Shown: positions 8,628 to 20,904 of the stretch, one piece after another
Layout: the number at the start of each line of letters is the position of its first letter
Numbering within the stretch: the first letter of the stretch is position 1
From: Acidimicrobiaceae bacterium
GTDB taxonomy: Bacteria; Actinomycetota; Acidimicrobiia; Acidimicrobiales; RAAP-2
DNA: 44,147 bases
NCBI GenBank assembly: GCA_027315005.1
Contig: DAHUZT010000009.1
Location: forward strand, 1-44,147
Reading direction: 5' to 3'
Made by a program: the position numbers and the translations under genes
Notes under the pieces: model-generated
What the model saw: only the letters and a program-made list of their open reading frames with translations
Told to the model about the DNA's origin: nothing
Database searches by the model: none

Positions 8628-9434
8628 TTACTCAGCGTCGTCGTCGGGGCCGTTGCCACCCGGACGCCCGGCGGACGATGCCACCGCCGAGGACCCCCCG
8701 GGCACCGTGGCGGGTCGGGCAGCGCCAGCCAGTGACCGGACCTCGTCGGGGGTGAGGGACCGGTGCGAACCCGGTGAGAGGGACGGATCGGAGATCGGCC
8801 CGATCCTGGTCCGCACCAGGCGGATGACGGGATGGCCGATCGCCTCGCACATGCGCCGGACCTGACGGTTGCGGCCCTCGTGGATGACAATCCTGAGAAG
8901 CGAGGGGGCGACCACCGCCACCCGGGCCGGTGCGGTGGGCCCGTCGGCGAGCTCGACGCCCTGGCGAAGCCGGCGGACCTGACCGGGCGCAGGGGCACCC
9001 TCGACCTCGACCAGGTACTCCTTGTCGACGCCGTAGGAGGGGTGGGTGAGCCGGTAGGCGAGCTCGCCGTCGTTGGTCACCACGATGAGGCCCTCCGAGT
9101 CGCGATCGAGGCGTCCCACCGGATAGACCCGCCCACCGCAGGGGACGAGCGACACGACGGTCGGCCGACCATGGGTGTCCGAGGCCGTGCACACCACCCC
9201 GATCGGCTTGTTGACCAGGTAGTGGCGCAGGCCGCTCCGGACGGGCAGGGGAACCCCGTCCAGCTCAACCCGATCCACCTCGGTGTCCACCCGTCGGCCC
9301 GGCACGGGGACCGTGCCGTTCACCGTCACCCGACCACCGGCGATCAGTGCTTCGCACAGCCGGCGAGATCCGACTCCGGCCCGGGCCATCACCTTCTGCA
9401 ATCGCTCCCCTTCGATCGGAGCCCGGTCAGGCAT
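8628..9434 (-). CDS. rluB: Ribosomal large-subunit pseudouridine synthase (RsuA/RluB family)
   Basis: 268 residues. An N-terminal S4 RNA-binding domain (about 10-60: RLQKVMARAGVGSRR) precedes the pseudouridine synthase core. The catalytic motif is GRLDRDSEGLIVVTNDG with Asp110, and VNKPIGVVC (74-82) and EGRNRQVRRM are further family motifs. The last 35 or so residues are Gly/Ala/Pro-rich. The ATG at 9434 overlaps the end of scpB by eight bases. The position next to scpAB is conserved in many Gram-positive bacteria and supports RluB over RsuA, but the exact target uridine cannot be read here. Confidence 0.92.
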   Translation of the reverse strand: MPDRAPIEGERLQKVMARAGVGSRRLCEALIAGGRVTVNGTVPVPGRRVDTEVDRVELDGVPLPVRSGLRHYLVNKPIGVVCTASDTHGRPTVVSLVPCGGRVYPVGRLDRDSEGLIVVTNDGELAYRLTHPSYGVDKEYLVEVEGAPAPGQVRRLRQGVELADGPTAPARVAVVAPSLLRIVIHEGRNRQVRRMCEAIGHPVIRLVRTRIGPISDPSLSPGSHRSLTPDEVRSLAGAARPATVPGGSSAVASSAGRPGGNGPDDDAE

Positions 9435-9999
9435 CGGCGCCCGGGTGCATCCGCTCCTCCAGACCTTCGAGGACCTCGGGTCCGGGCAAGAGGCTCTCGA
9501 TCGGCGGGAGCTGGTCCAGGCGATCGAGACCAAGTCGCTCGAGAAAGGCCTCGGTGGTGGCGTACAGGACGGCCTGACCGGGTCCGGGTGCCCGACCGCA
9601 GGCCGTGATGTAGCCCCGGTGCTCGAGCAACCGGACCACCCCGTCCACGTTGACACCACGCAGGGCGGCGATCTGGGCCCTGGAGACCGGCTGCAGATAG
9701 GCCACGATGGCCAGGGTCTCGAGGGCAGCAGCCGATAGCCGGGACGAGACCCCGACGTTTGCGAACCGTTCGACGTAGGGTGCGAGGTCCGGATGGGTCT
9801 GGATCCGTACTCCCCCGGCGATCCGGGCCACCTCGAAGCCCCGCCCATCCCGAAGACACGACTCGGCCAGCTCGTCGCAGAAGGGCCCGATTTGCTCCAC
9901 GGGGACCTCGAGGAGCTCGGCGAGGAGTCCCACCGGCACCGGTTCGACCGCCACCATCAGCACGGCTTCGATGGCCCGCGCTTCGGCGGAGAGGCGCAC
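9427..9999 (-). CDS. scpB: Segregation and condensation protein B
   Basis: 190 residues, normal length. ScpB is the winged-helix kite subunit that binds ScpA in the SMC-ScpAB chromosome condensation complex. Family features seen are the N-terminal EAVLMVAVEPVPVGLLAELL, LSAAALETLAIVAYLQPVSRAQIAALRG near 90-116, the GVNVDGVVRLLEHRGYI helix-wing region, and an acidic, proline-containing tail. The start is a GTG only one base after the scpA stop. Confidence 0.94.
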   Translation of the reverse strand: MRLSAEARAIEAVLMVAVEPVPVGLLAELLEVPVEQIGPFCDELAESCLRDGRGFEVARIAGGVRIQTHPDLAPYVERFANVGVSSRLSAAALETLAIVAYLQPVSRAQIAALRGVNVDGVVRLLEHRGYITACGRAPGPGQAVLYATTEAFLERLGLDRLDQLPPIESLLPGPEVLEGLEERMHPGADA

Positions 10000-10000
10000 C

Positions 10001-10789
10001 TCAGCCCTCGTACTCGTCGGTCGCCCGAGACCCGACCACGGCGGGCGACCGATCTCCTTCCGGGGCCGTCCAGGTCACCGACAGCTCACCGAAGGTATGG
10101 CCCTGATCGAGCCCGACCCGTCCCCGATTGCACAGCTCGAGCAGGGCGAGGAAATGGACGATTACCTCGATTCGGGTTGCCAGATGACCGGTGAGTTGAC
10201 GGAAGGTGGCCACCCTCAGAGCGGGAAGTCGCGTTTCGAGGTCGGAGACGGTCTCGGCCACGGACACCGCATCGACCGTCACGTGGTCGAGCCCGATGAC
10301 CGGCAGGGGCCGCTCGGCCGCCGCACGGACGAACGCCGTGGCGAGCTGCTCCGGTGTGACCCCGTCGAGCAGGTCGGGTCCGTGGAACGCGAACCGGTCG
10401 TCGAGTCCGGCGGTGCGGGGAGCCGAGCGCGCAGCCTGCTCGATGAGTGCGATGAAGGAGTCTGCCGCCGCCGCGTAGGCCTGGCACTCGAGGAGTCGGG
10501 CGAGGAGCACGTCGCGCTCCTCCCAACCGGCAAGCTCCTCTTCGAGTTCCATCGAGTCGTCGCCGGGCAGGAGCCAGATCGACTTGAGCTCCACCAGGAC
10601 GGAGGCGACCATCAGGAACTCGGACACGGTGGAGAGATCCACGGCGTCGGCTTCGGTCACCTCGAGGACGAAGGCATGCACGATCTCGGCAAGGGGTACG
10701 TCGTACAAGTCGACTTCGTGCGCGGTGACCAGCCGCAGAAGGAGGTCGATCGGGCCCTCGAACCCATCGGTCGAAACGGTCGTAGCCAC
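10001..10789 (-). CDS. scpA: Segregation and condensation protein A
   Basis: 262 residues. ScpA is the kleisin that bridges the SMC heads. The N-terminal FEGPIDLLLRLVTAHEVDLYDV (9-30) is the family signature. FLMVASVLVELKSIWLLPG follows, and a C-terminal winged-helix part near 190-245 (TFRQLTGHLATRIEVIVHFLALLEL) is present. The GTG start at 10789 is preceded by TAAGGT eight bases away, indicating a leaderless mRNA. This is the first gene of an eight-gene unit ending at plsC, with neighbouring genes at most 19 bases apart or overlapping. Confidence 0.94.
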   Translation of the reverse strand: MATTVSTDGFEGPIDLLLRLVTAHEVDLYDVPLAEIVHAFVLEVTEADAVDLSTVSEFLMVASVLVELKSIWLLPGDDSMELEEELAGWEERDVLLARLLECQAYAAAADSFIALIEQAARSAPRTAGLDDRFAFHGPDLLDGVTPEQLATAFVRAAAERPLPVIGLDHVTVDAVSVAETVSDLETRLPALRVATFRQLTGHLATRIEVIVHFLALLELCNRGRVGLDQGHTFGELSVTWTAPEGDRSPAVVGSRATDEYEG

Positions 10790-10797
10790 AGCCCGGG

Positions 10798-10803
10798 ACC
10801 TTA
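10798..10803 (-). promoter_or_regulatory. -10 element TAAGGT of the scpA operon
   Basis: TAAGGT on the minus strand ends eight bases before the GTG of scpA, with no Shine-Dalgarno sequence between. It lies in the 69-base divergent gap shared with trpS. Confidence 0.55.
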
Positions 10804-10844
10804 CCGGAGCACCGGTGGCGCACCGTGCACCCCTGTCGGGGCCC

Positions 10845-10850
10845 TACCAT
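10845..10850 (+). promoter_or_regulatory. -10 element TACCAT of trpS
   Basis: TACCAT ends eight bases before the ATG of trpS. The same spacing is seen for the divergent scpA promoter. A leaderless transcript is inferred. Confidence 0.55.
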
Positions 10851-10858
10851 GGCCGGGT

Positions 10859-11842
10859 ATGCCCAGAGTTCTCTCCGGCATCCAGCCCAGTGGTGATCTG
10901 CACCTGGGGAATTACCTCGGGGCGATCCGCAGCTGGGTCGCCAACCAGGACACCGACGACTGCTTCTACGCCATCGTCGATCTGCATGCCCTCACCCTCG
11001 ACATCGAACCTGGCGACCTGCGATCCCGCACCGCAGCCACCGCCGTCTCACTGCTGGCGGCCGGGCTCGATCCCGAGCGGTGCACCCTCTTCGTCCAGAG
11101 TCAGGTGCACGAGCACACGGAGATGGCCTGGCTGCTCGAGTGCACGGCGACGATGGGCGAGCTCGGGCGCATGACCCAGTTCAAGGACAAGAGCGAAAGA
11201 AGAGCTTCGGTCCGGGTGGGACTGTTCACCTACCCGGTCCTCCAGGCCGCCGACATCCTACTTTACGACTCGGAGCTGGTTCCCGTGGGCGATGATCAGC
11301 GCCAGCATCTCGAGCTCGCCCGCCAGCTCGCGGTCCGGTTCAACAACCGGTTCGGTCCTGTCCTGGTGGTCCCCGAAGCGACCTTCCCGGTGGTGGGGGC
11401 CCGGGTGATGGACCTCCAGCATCCGGGTCAGAAGATGTCCAAGTCGGTGCACTCGCCCCTCGGAACCATCTCCATCCTCGATCCTCCCCAGGACATCGAA
11501 CGCAAGGTGAGACGCGCGGTGACCGACAACGACGGTGAGGTGCGCTACGACCCTCGAGGGAAGCCCGGGGTGTCCAACCTCCTCGAGCTGCTGGCCGTGT
11601 CGACCGGGCAGGCCCCCGATGTGGTTGCCGACCTGTACGAAGGCTATGGTCCGCTCAAGGCCGACACCGCCGAAGCGGTCATCGAGTTGCTCCGCCCGCT
11701 CCAACGTCGGCATGCCTCCCTGTCGGCCGATCCGGGGTTGGTGGCGGGTGTGCTCGCCGGCGGCGCGGCCAAGGCGCGCCAGGTGGCCGGCGAGACCTAC
11801 CGGCGGGCGGCGTCGGCGGTGGGACTGCTCGAACCCGGCTGA
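10859..11842 (+). CDS. trpS: Tryptophanyl-tRNA synthetase
   Basis: 327 residues, normal for bacterial TrpRS. The class I signatures are PSGDLHLGNYLGAI (HIGH-like HLGN) near the N-terminus and GQKMSKS (KMSKS loop) near 193-199. YPVLQAADILLY and PVGDDQRQHLELARQLA, the tryptophan-binding region, lie between them. An open frame runs about 900 bases further upstream, but it crosses scpA antisense; the ATG at 10859 gives the family N-terminus MPRVLSGIQPSG and has a -10 hexamer at the right distance. It ends nine bases from the convergent YfhO-like gene. Confidence 0.96.
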   Translation: MPRVLSGIQPSGDLHLGNYLGAIRSWVANQDTDDCFYAIVDLHALTLDIEPGDLRSRTAATAVSLLAAGLDPERCTLFVQSQVHEHTEMAWLLECTATMGELGRMTQFKDKSERRASVRVGLFTYPVLQAADILLYDSELVPVGDDQRQHLELARQLAVRFNNRFGPVLVVPEATFPVVGARVMDLQHPGQKMSKSVHSPLGTISILDPPQDIERKVRRAVTDNDGEVRYDPRGKPGVSNLLELLAVSTGQAPDVVADLYEGYGPLKADTAEAVIELLRPLQRRHASLSADPGLVAGVLAGGAAKARQVAGETYRRAASAVGLLEPG

Positions 11843-11860
11843 ACCGCCCGGTTAGGCGGT
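11843..11860. terminator. Hairpin overlapping the end of the YfhO-like gene
   Basis: ACCGCC (11843-11848) and GGCGGT (11855-11860) form a six-base-pair stem around CGGTTA. The hairpin starts directly after the trpS stop and its loop contains part of the TAA stop of the opposing gene. A compact bidirectional terminator is likely, although there is no T-tract. Confidence 0.45.
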
Positions 11861-14764
11861 CCGGTCGGCAGGTTGTCGCCCTGCTCGTCGACCGAAGCGT
11901 CTCCGGTGGCGGCTGACCAGCTCGGCGGCCGACCAGACGGCGATGATCCCGGCCCCCGCGACGGAGATGTCGAGGCCCAAGAGCGCGTCGGTGGGCCGGT
12001 AGGTGAAGGTCACCACGAACACCCCCGGCCCGGGGATGGTGACCTTCTGGAGCACGCCGCCCCTTTCGATCGTGGCCGGCTCCGCCGAGTGGCTGCCTGC
12101 TCTTGCCCTGGTCGGGGGCATCGGCCGGATGGTGGCCCGCCAGCCGGGCGCGTTCGCCTCGCTGCGCTGGAGGATGGCGGCCGAGTCGGTCCGCACCGTG
12201 ATCACTTGTCGTCCGGACGGCTCCGGTGGCCCTGCGAGGACCGTGTTTCCCGGGCCGGCCGGTGAGCCGTCGGGCGACACCAGCCGGGCCCAGCCGGCTG
12301 CCTTCGAATCGTGGAACACGCCGAAGGGTCCGATGGTGCCGACATAGGTCCAGCGGGGGCTCGTCACGTACCGCTGCAGGGGCCCGTTGAGGGTGACCGT
12401 TCCCGCTTGGACGGTGTCCACCTTCGGTACTCCGAGGGTTACCGTGGTGCCGCGGGCCGTTTGGACCTCGACACCGGCGGCATCCACCGGGTGGGCCAGG
12501 TGGATCTCGACGGTCGAACCCCTGCCGGCCCGGCTGGTCACGAGGTGGCCCGGTGGAAGGCGGTCGAGCCCTCCCTTCGGGTTGAGTAGCTCGACGGTGA
12601 GGCCGTGGGGGGCGCCGGAGCCGGGGCTGCCGCCGTGAAGCGGGATCGCGAGGCCCGTGGTCGCCAGCACCCCGCCGTAGTTCCACCGGTGTGCCCGCCC
12701 GGAGGTGACCACCGTTCCGGCCACTGGGCGGGCCGGCGCGATGGTCGAGGGGAAGCGGACCTCGGTCGGCGGCGCTCCGGGGAGCGGGCGGACGAAGTAG
12801 GAGGGAAGGGACAACAGGGTGGTCACGTTGAGCTCGTCCCAGGTGGAGGACGAGAGGGTGGCGGGTGCGAGGTCCTCTTGCAGGTGGGCGCCGGTGGCAC
12901 GGTAGTAGCGATTGGAGGTGAGGGCGGTGTAGCCCTGGGCGCTCGCAAGTCCGGCGAAGAGGTTCATGTCGGTCTGCCCCAGATCCAAGAGGGCGTTGTA
13001 GTGGACCTCGTCGGGGTCGTAGACGATGAATCGCCCGTTACCGGTTACGGCGTCCAGGGCGGTGGCGAGGGGTTGGTGGGCGAGAGCGCTGCTGTCGGGA
13101 AGCGGCGGCCGGATGACGAAGACGTTGAACACCACCAGGTCGGCGGCCACCACCGCCCCGAGCAGGCGCGCCAGTCGTCTCGGTGGCCACCGCTCGTGGT
13201 TGACGGCCACCCAGGTGGCGACCCCGGCGATGACCGTGCCGACCGTGACCAGCAGCGAGAGGTCGACCCGGTTCCGGGTCGAGAACGGGACGTCGAGGAG
13301 AAGCCATCGCTCGAGACCGGGACCGTCCAACCACAGCAACCCGCAGAGCGCCGCGATGACGCAGAAGGGCAAGGCGGGAACCACCATCTCCGACTTGGGT
13401 CCACGTCGCCATCGAACGGCCGGCGGCGAGGGCGCCCCATCGTTCACCGGACCGGTGGTGAGCACCAGGTGCATCCACCAGGCGCCGAGCACGGCGAGGG
13501 CGGTGTCGACCAGGAGCAGGTTTCGGTTGAGGAGGCGTTGGCCATTGTAGAGGGGGATGAGGTAGAGGAGGCGGCCGAAGGGCGTCTGGTGACCGACTGA
13601 GGCCAGCAGTCCGACCACCAGCACCACGTACCAGACCCACCACTGGCGGGCCTCGGGCCGCTTGCGCCACCGCCGGAGGAGGAGCGAGCAGGCACCGATG
13701 AGAGCCACCACGCCGGCATAGCTGGTCACCTCCGGGAAGTTGTAGGTGCCGTTGTAACCGGCGGGCCATCCCTGGTTGGTCCCGACGAGGAACGGTGACC
13801 AGAGGAGGGTGAGCAGGCGGTCGACGAGTGAACCACTGGTGAAGAAGGCGTAGGTCGTCTGGGCCCTCTGGGACATGGACTGGAAACGCAGTCCGGGGAG
13901 GAGCTGTGCCGCGCCCAGCACCAACCCGCCGAGGACGCCGGCGGACAGCCGGACGAACACCATCGGGAGCTGCCGGCGGAGTCTCCCCGAGAGCCACCCG
14001 TTGGCCAGCAACCTTCCGAGGCCGTACAGGGCGACCATCAACGTCCCGTCGATGATCGCCTCCACCCCGCCCGACAGGAGGCACAGGCCGAAGGCGGTGG
14101 CCAGCACCCCGGCCCACCACCGTTGTGGCCATCGCTGCGGGCTCGGCGCGAGGGGGTCACCGGGTGGTTCGGTCAGGCCGTGGACGGCCAACAGCATCCA
14201 GGGGAGGAAGGCTGCGGCCTCGATCAGATCGATGTGGGTGAGCTGTGCGGTCAGGTAGCCCGAGAATGCGAACCCGGCTGCGCCGAGGGTCGCCGCCGTG
14301 GAGGTGATCCCATGGCGGCGGAGGAACAGGTACATGCCAGTGAGGGCCACGTCGTACACGATGGCCAGGGTCAGGGCCCAGGCGGTGAAGCCGTCGACGA
14401 CGGCCATCAGCCAGGTGAGCGGAAAGGCGGCTCCGGCGTTGAAGCCGGCGAGGAGCGGGGTGCCGCTCGAGATGTAGGGGTTCCACAGCGGCAGCCGGCC
14501 GTGGGCGAGGTCCCAGCCCACGAGAACCCGCAAGGGGAAGTTCTGGATCAGGTTGTCCCCCTCCAAGAAGGACAGGTCGAAGACTCGGAGGCCGACGAAG
14601 ATGACGAAGGGGACGATGAGCAGCACGGTCATGGCCGGGTGGGTCCGCACCCACCTGCGGGCCCTTGGCCGCAGACCGTGCCTCGCGCCGGCGCCGGCTC
14701 GACGCAGGGTTCCGCCGGTACCCGGGCCTGCGGCGCCGGGGGACGCCGGATCGACGACGTTCAC
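11852..14764 (-). CDS. Large YfhO-like polytopic membrane protein
   Basis: 970 residues. After a basic N-terminus, the first membrane helix is near 46-62 (MTVLLIVPFVIFVGLRV). A loop reading FLEGDNLIQNFPL, PLWNPYISSGTPLLAGFNAG and then many hydrophobic helices to about residue 550 match the YfhO/GT-C-type family (DUF/PF09586 group). A long extracytoplasmic beta-rich region follows, with a last helix near 930-950. YfhO in Firmicutes is linked to glycosylation of lipoteichoic acid, and here the role is unknown. The conserved acidic loop after helix 1 (EGDN) is where GT-C enzymes keep a catalytic aspartate. It is the last gene of the pyrG unit, 16 bases after the M50 protease gene. Confidence 0.82.
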   Translation of the reverse strand: MNVVDPASPGAAGPGTGGTLRRAGAGARHGLRPRARRWVRTHPAMTVLLIVPFVIFVGLRVFDLSFLEGDNLIQNFPLRVLVGWDLAHGRLPLWNPYISSGTPLLAGFNAGAAFPLTWLMAVVDGFTAWALTLAIVYDVALTGMYLFLRRHGITSTAATLGAAGFAFSGYLTAQLTHIDLIEAAAFLPWMLLAVHGLTEPPGDPLAPSPQRWPQRWWAGVLATAFGLCLLSGGVEAIIDGTLMVALYGLGRLLANGWLSGRLRRQLPMVFVRLSAGVLGGLVLGAAQLLPGLRFQSMSQRAQTTYAFFTSGSLVDRLLTLLWSPFLVGTNQGWPAGYNGTYNFPEVTSYAGVVALIGACSLLLRRWRKRPEARQWWVWYVVLVVGLLASVGHQTPFGRLLYLIPLYNGQRLLNRNLLLVDTALAVLGAWWMHLVLTTGPVNDGAPSPPAVRWRRGPKSEMVVPALPFCVIAALCGLLWLDGPGLERWLLLDVPFSTRNRVDLSLLVTVGTVIAGVATWVAVNHERWPPRRLARLLGAVVAADLVVFNVFVIRPPLPDSSALAHQPLATALDAVTGNGRFIVYDPDEVHYNALLDLGQTDMNLFAGLASAQGYTALTSNRYYRATGAHLQEDLAPATLSSSTWDELNVTTLLSLPSYFVRPLPGAPPTEVRFPSTIAPARPVAGTVVTSGRAHRWNYGGVLATTGLAIPLHGGSPGSGAPHGLTVELLNPKGGLDRLPPGHLVTSRAGRGSTVEIHLAHPVDAAGVEVQTARGTTVTLGVPKVDTVQAGTVTLNGPLQRYVTSPRWTYVGTIGPFGVFHDSKAAGWARLVSPDGSPAGPGNTVLAGPPEPSGRQVITVRTDSAAILQRSEANAPGWRATIRPMPPTRARAGSHSAEPATIERGGVLQKVTIPGPGVFVVTFTYRPTDALLGLDISVAGAGIIAVWSAAELVSRHRRRFGRRAGRQPADRTA

Positions 14765-14780
14765 CAGGCTGCGGTGCCCG

Positions 14781-15560
14781 TCATGCCAGCAGCCCCGCCC
14801 ACCAGCCGATCACGTGGGTGAGCAGCTGGCCCCACTGATTGCGGAAGAGCAGGATGAGGATGAAGGGGAGGAACATCAATGCCGGCTGCAGACGGTAGTA
14901 GTTGGGCAGCATCCGGGCCGGCAGCAGCCGCTCGAGCACGGCCGCTCCGTCGAGTGGCGGGCAGGGGATGAGGTTGAACAACCCGAGCACGATGTTGGCG
15001 AGACCGGCGATGAACAGGATCTGTCCGAAGAGGCCGGGCGGGTAGAACCCGAGGGAGAGGACCTGCCTGGACCCGGTCGAGGCCGTGGCTACGAAGACGA
15101 CCCCGAGGAGGGCCGCGAGGGCGAAGTTGGTGAGCGGACCGACCAGTGAGACGAGGACGGTGTGGTTGCGCGGGCTGCGCAGTCTGTTGGTCGCCACCGG
15201 TACCGGCTTCGCCCAGCCGTAGGCCCCGAGTCCCGAAAGGGAGAGGATGGCCGGGACGAGCAGGGTTCCCACCGGGTCGATGTGCTTGATCGGATTGAGG
15301 GTCAGCCTCCCGGCCCGTTTGGCGGTGTCGTCGCCGAAGGCCAGCGCCACGACGCCGTGCGAGATCTCGTGCAGGATGATCGAGGGGATGAGCGCGCAGA
15401 AGTAGATGATCTCGAAGCGGCTGATCCGGTGGGTTCGGAGGAGGATGACGACGATCGCCGCCACGACCACCACGATGATGGTCGTCCGCTGGTCGACGTG
15501 GAATCGCGCCTGGCGCTTGCCCGAACCGCCCGAGCCGGTCCCGTAGCCTCTGAAGGCCAT
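14781..15560 (-). CDS. Site-2-protease-like M50 zinc metalloprotease
   Basis: 259 residues from the ATG at 15560. HEISH (64-68) in a membrane helix is the zinc motif HExxH, and NLIPCPPLDG near 190-200 is the third-ligand motif of the compact M50B branch. About five or six hydrophobic helices are visible, beginning with a Val/Ile-rich one at 28-41. Such enzymes cut membrane-embedded regulators, and no substrate is evident nearby. A much longer open frame upstream is an out-of-frame reading of the DksA and xerD genes. The gene lies 16 bases after the zinc-finger gene and 16 bases before the YfhO-like gene. There is no PDZ domain. Confidence 0.88.
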   Translation of the reverse strand: MAFRGYGTGSGGSGKRQARFHVDQRTTIIVVVVAAIVVILLRTHRISRFEIIYFCALIPSIILHEISHGVVALAFGDDTAKRAGRLTLNPIKHIDPVGTLLVPAILSLSGLGAYGWAKPVPVATNRLRSPRNHTVLVSLVGPLTNFALAALLGVVFVATASTGSRQVLSLGFYPPGLFGQILFIAGLANIVLGLFNLIPCPPLDGAAVLERLLPARMLPNYYRLQPALMFLPFILILLFRNQWGQLLTHVIGWWAGLLA

Positions 15561-15576
15561 GTGGCGAACGTGCCGC

Positions 15577-15924
15577 TCAGGACCGGCTGGCGTGCGCGAT
15601 GCAGAACCGGGTGGACGGCATCGCCTCCAGACGAGCCGCGGTGACCGGTACCCCGCACACCTCGCAGATGCCGTAGCGACCGTCCTCCAGGCGCACGATC
15701 GCGTCGGCCACCTCGTCGAGCTTCTCGCGCAGCTGCCCGGCCAGTACCTCCGCCTCACCTCGTTCGGCCGTAACCTGGCTCGAATCGGCGAAGTTGGGGT
15801 CGTACTCCAGACTCCCGTCCTCCCCGAAGCCCAGCTCGGTGAGCTCGGACTGCAGTTGACGACGCTCGTCTTCGAGGAGCCGGCGGTAGTCGATGGTTGG
15901 GGCGTCACTGGGCACGGAGTGCAT
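15577..15924 (-). CDS. DksA/TraR-type C4 zinc-finger protein
   Basis: 115 residues. An N-terminal helical part (13-75, heptad-like, DYRRLLEDERRQLQSELTEL) precedes the zinc finger CEVCGVPVTAARLEAM-PSTRFCIAH. The usual fourth cysteine is replaced by histidine (C-x2-C...C-x2-H), a variant I recall in actinobacterial members. These proteins bind RNA polymerase through the secondary channel or act as small regulators, and the role here is unknown. The ATG at 15924 follows the xerD stop by one base, and GGTAGG lies directly before it. Confidence 0.88.
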   Translation of the reverse strand: MHSVPSDAPTIDYRRLLEDERRQLQSELTELGFGEDGSLEYDPNFADSSQVTAERGEAEVLAGQLREKLDEVADAIVRLEDGRYGICEVCGVPVTAARLEAMPSTRFCIAHASRS

Positions 15925-15925
15925 C

Positions 15926-16866
15926 CTACCTGCGGTAGGCCCCTGTGGCCCGCGGGTGGGCGCGTTCGTAGGACGCGCGGAGATGCTCCGGGCTCAACTT
16001 GGTATAGATCTGGGTGGTCGCGATCGAGACGTGCCCGAGCAGCTCCTGGACCACCCGGATGTCGGCTCCGTGGGCCAACATGTGGCTGGCGCACGAGTGG
16101 CGGAGCACGTGCGGGCTGGTCACCTCGCCGATGCCGACCCGTTCGGCGCGGTGGCGGACGATCGTCCACGCTCCCTGGCGGCTCAGGCGGGTCCCCCGGC
16201 CGTTCAGGAACACGGCTTCGCTGTCGTGGCGGCTTGCCGCGCGGCCGGGGACGACGAGGGGTCTTCCACCCGGACCGAGCCAGCGATCGAGCGCGGCCCG
16301 AGCCGGCCCACCCACCGGCACCAACCGTTCCTTGTCACCCTTTCCGAGCACCCGGAGCAGGTCACCGTCGCCGTGGAGGTCCGACAGGCTCAGGCCGACG
16401 ACTTCGGAGATGCGCGCCCCGGTTGCGTACAGGACCTCGAGGAGTGCCCTGTCCCGCCGCTCGAGGGGGTCCGGCCCGTTGACCGATTCGAGGAGCAAGA
16501 GGACCTGTCGTTCCTCCAGGGCCTTCGGAAGCCGTTTCGGGAGCCGGGGGGCCCGCAGGTCGGTTGCCGGATCGTGCTCGGCCAGGCCTTCGCTGGCGAG
16601 GAAGCCGAAGAGACCGCGCAGAGCCGAGGTGGCTCGGGCCACCGAAGCCGCGGTACGGCCCTCTCCCCGAAGGTCGGAGAGATATCGCTCGAGGCTCTCG
16701 GGTGTGGCACGGAGCGGGTCCAACCCGGCATCGACGGCCCAGTGCTCCCAGGCGGCGAGGTCACGACGGTAGGCGACCAGGGTGTTGCGCGACCGTCCTT
16801 TCTCCACCGCCAACCAGGACAGGTACTCCTCTGCGTCGAGGGCGAGCGCACCGGTCATCGCCGACC

Positions 16867-16870
<4 letters not shown>
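15926..16870 (-). CDS. xerD: Tyrosine recombinase XerC/XerD-like
   Basis: 314 residues. An N-terminal SAM-like core-binding domain (11-100) and a C-terminal catalytic domain carry the full set of active residues: Arg153 (TGARISE), Lys177 or Lys180 (GKGDKER), His254-x-x-Arg257 (HVLRHS), His280 (LLGH) and Tyr289 (IYTKL). Xer proteins resolve chromosome dimers at dif. Linkage to a NUDIX gene and pyrG is typical for the actinobacterial XerD, and it is not beside a mobile element, so a housekeeping role is favoured over a phage integrase. The GTG start overlaps the TGA of the NUDIX gene (GTGA). Confidence 0.92.
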
Positions 16871-20892
<4,022 letters not shown>

Positions 20893-20904
20893 GGTGCCGC
20901 GCAC

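Noticed and set aside
12605-13600. 331-codon frame opposite the YfhO-like gene
   Set aside because: Gly/Glu-rich, with no domain or start signal; the minus-strand reading is strongly membrane-like and real.
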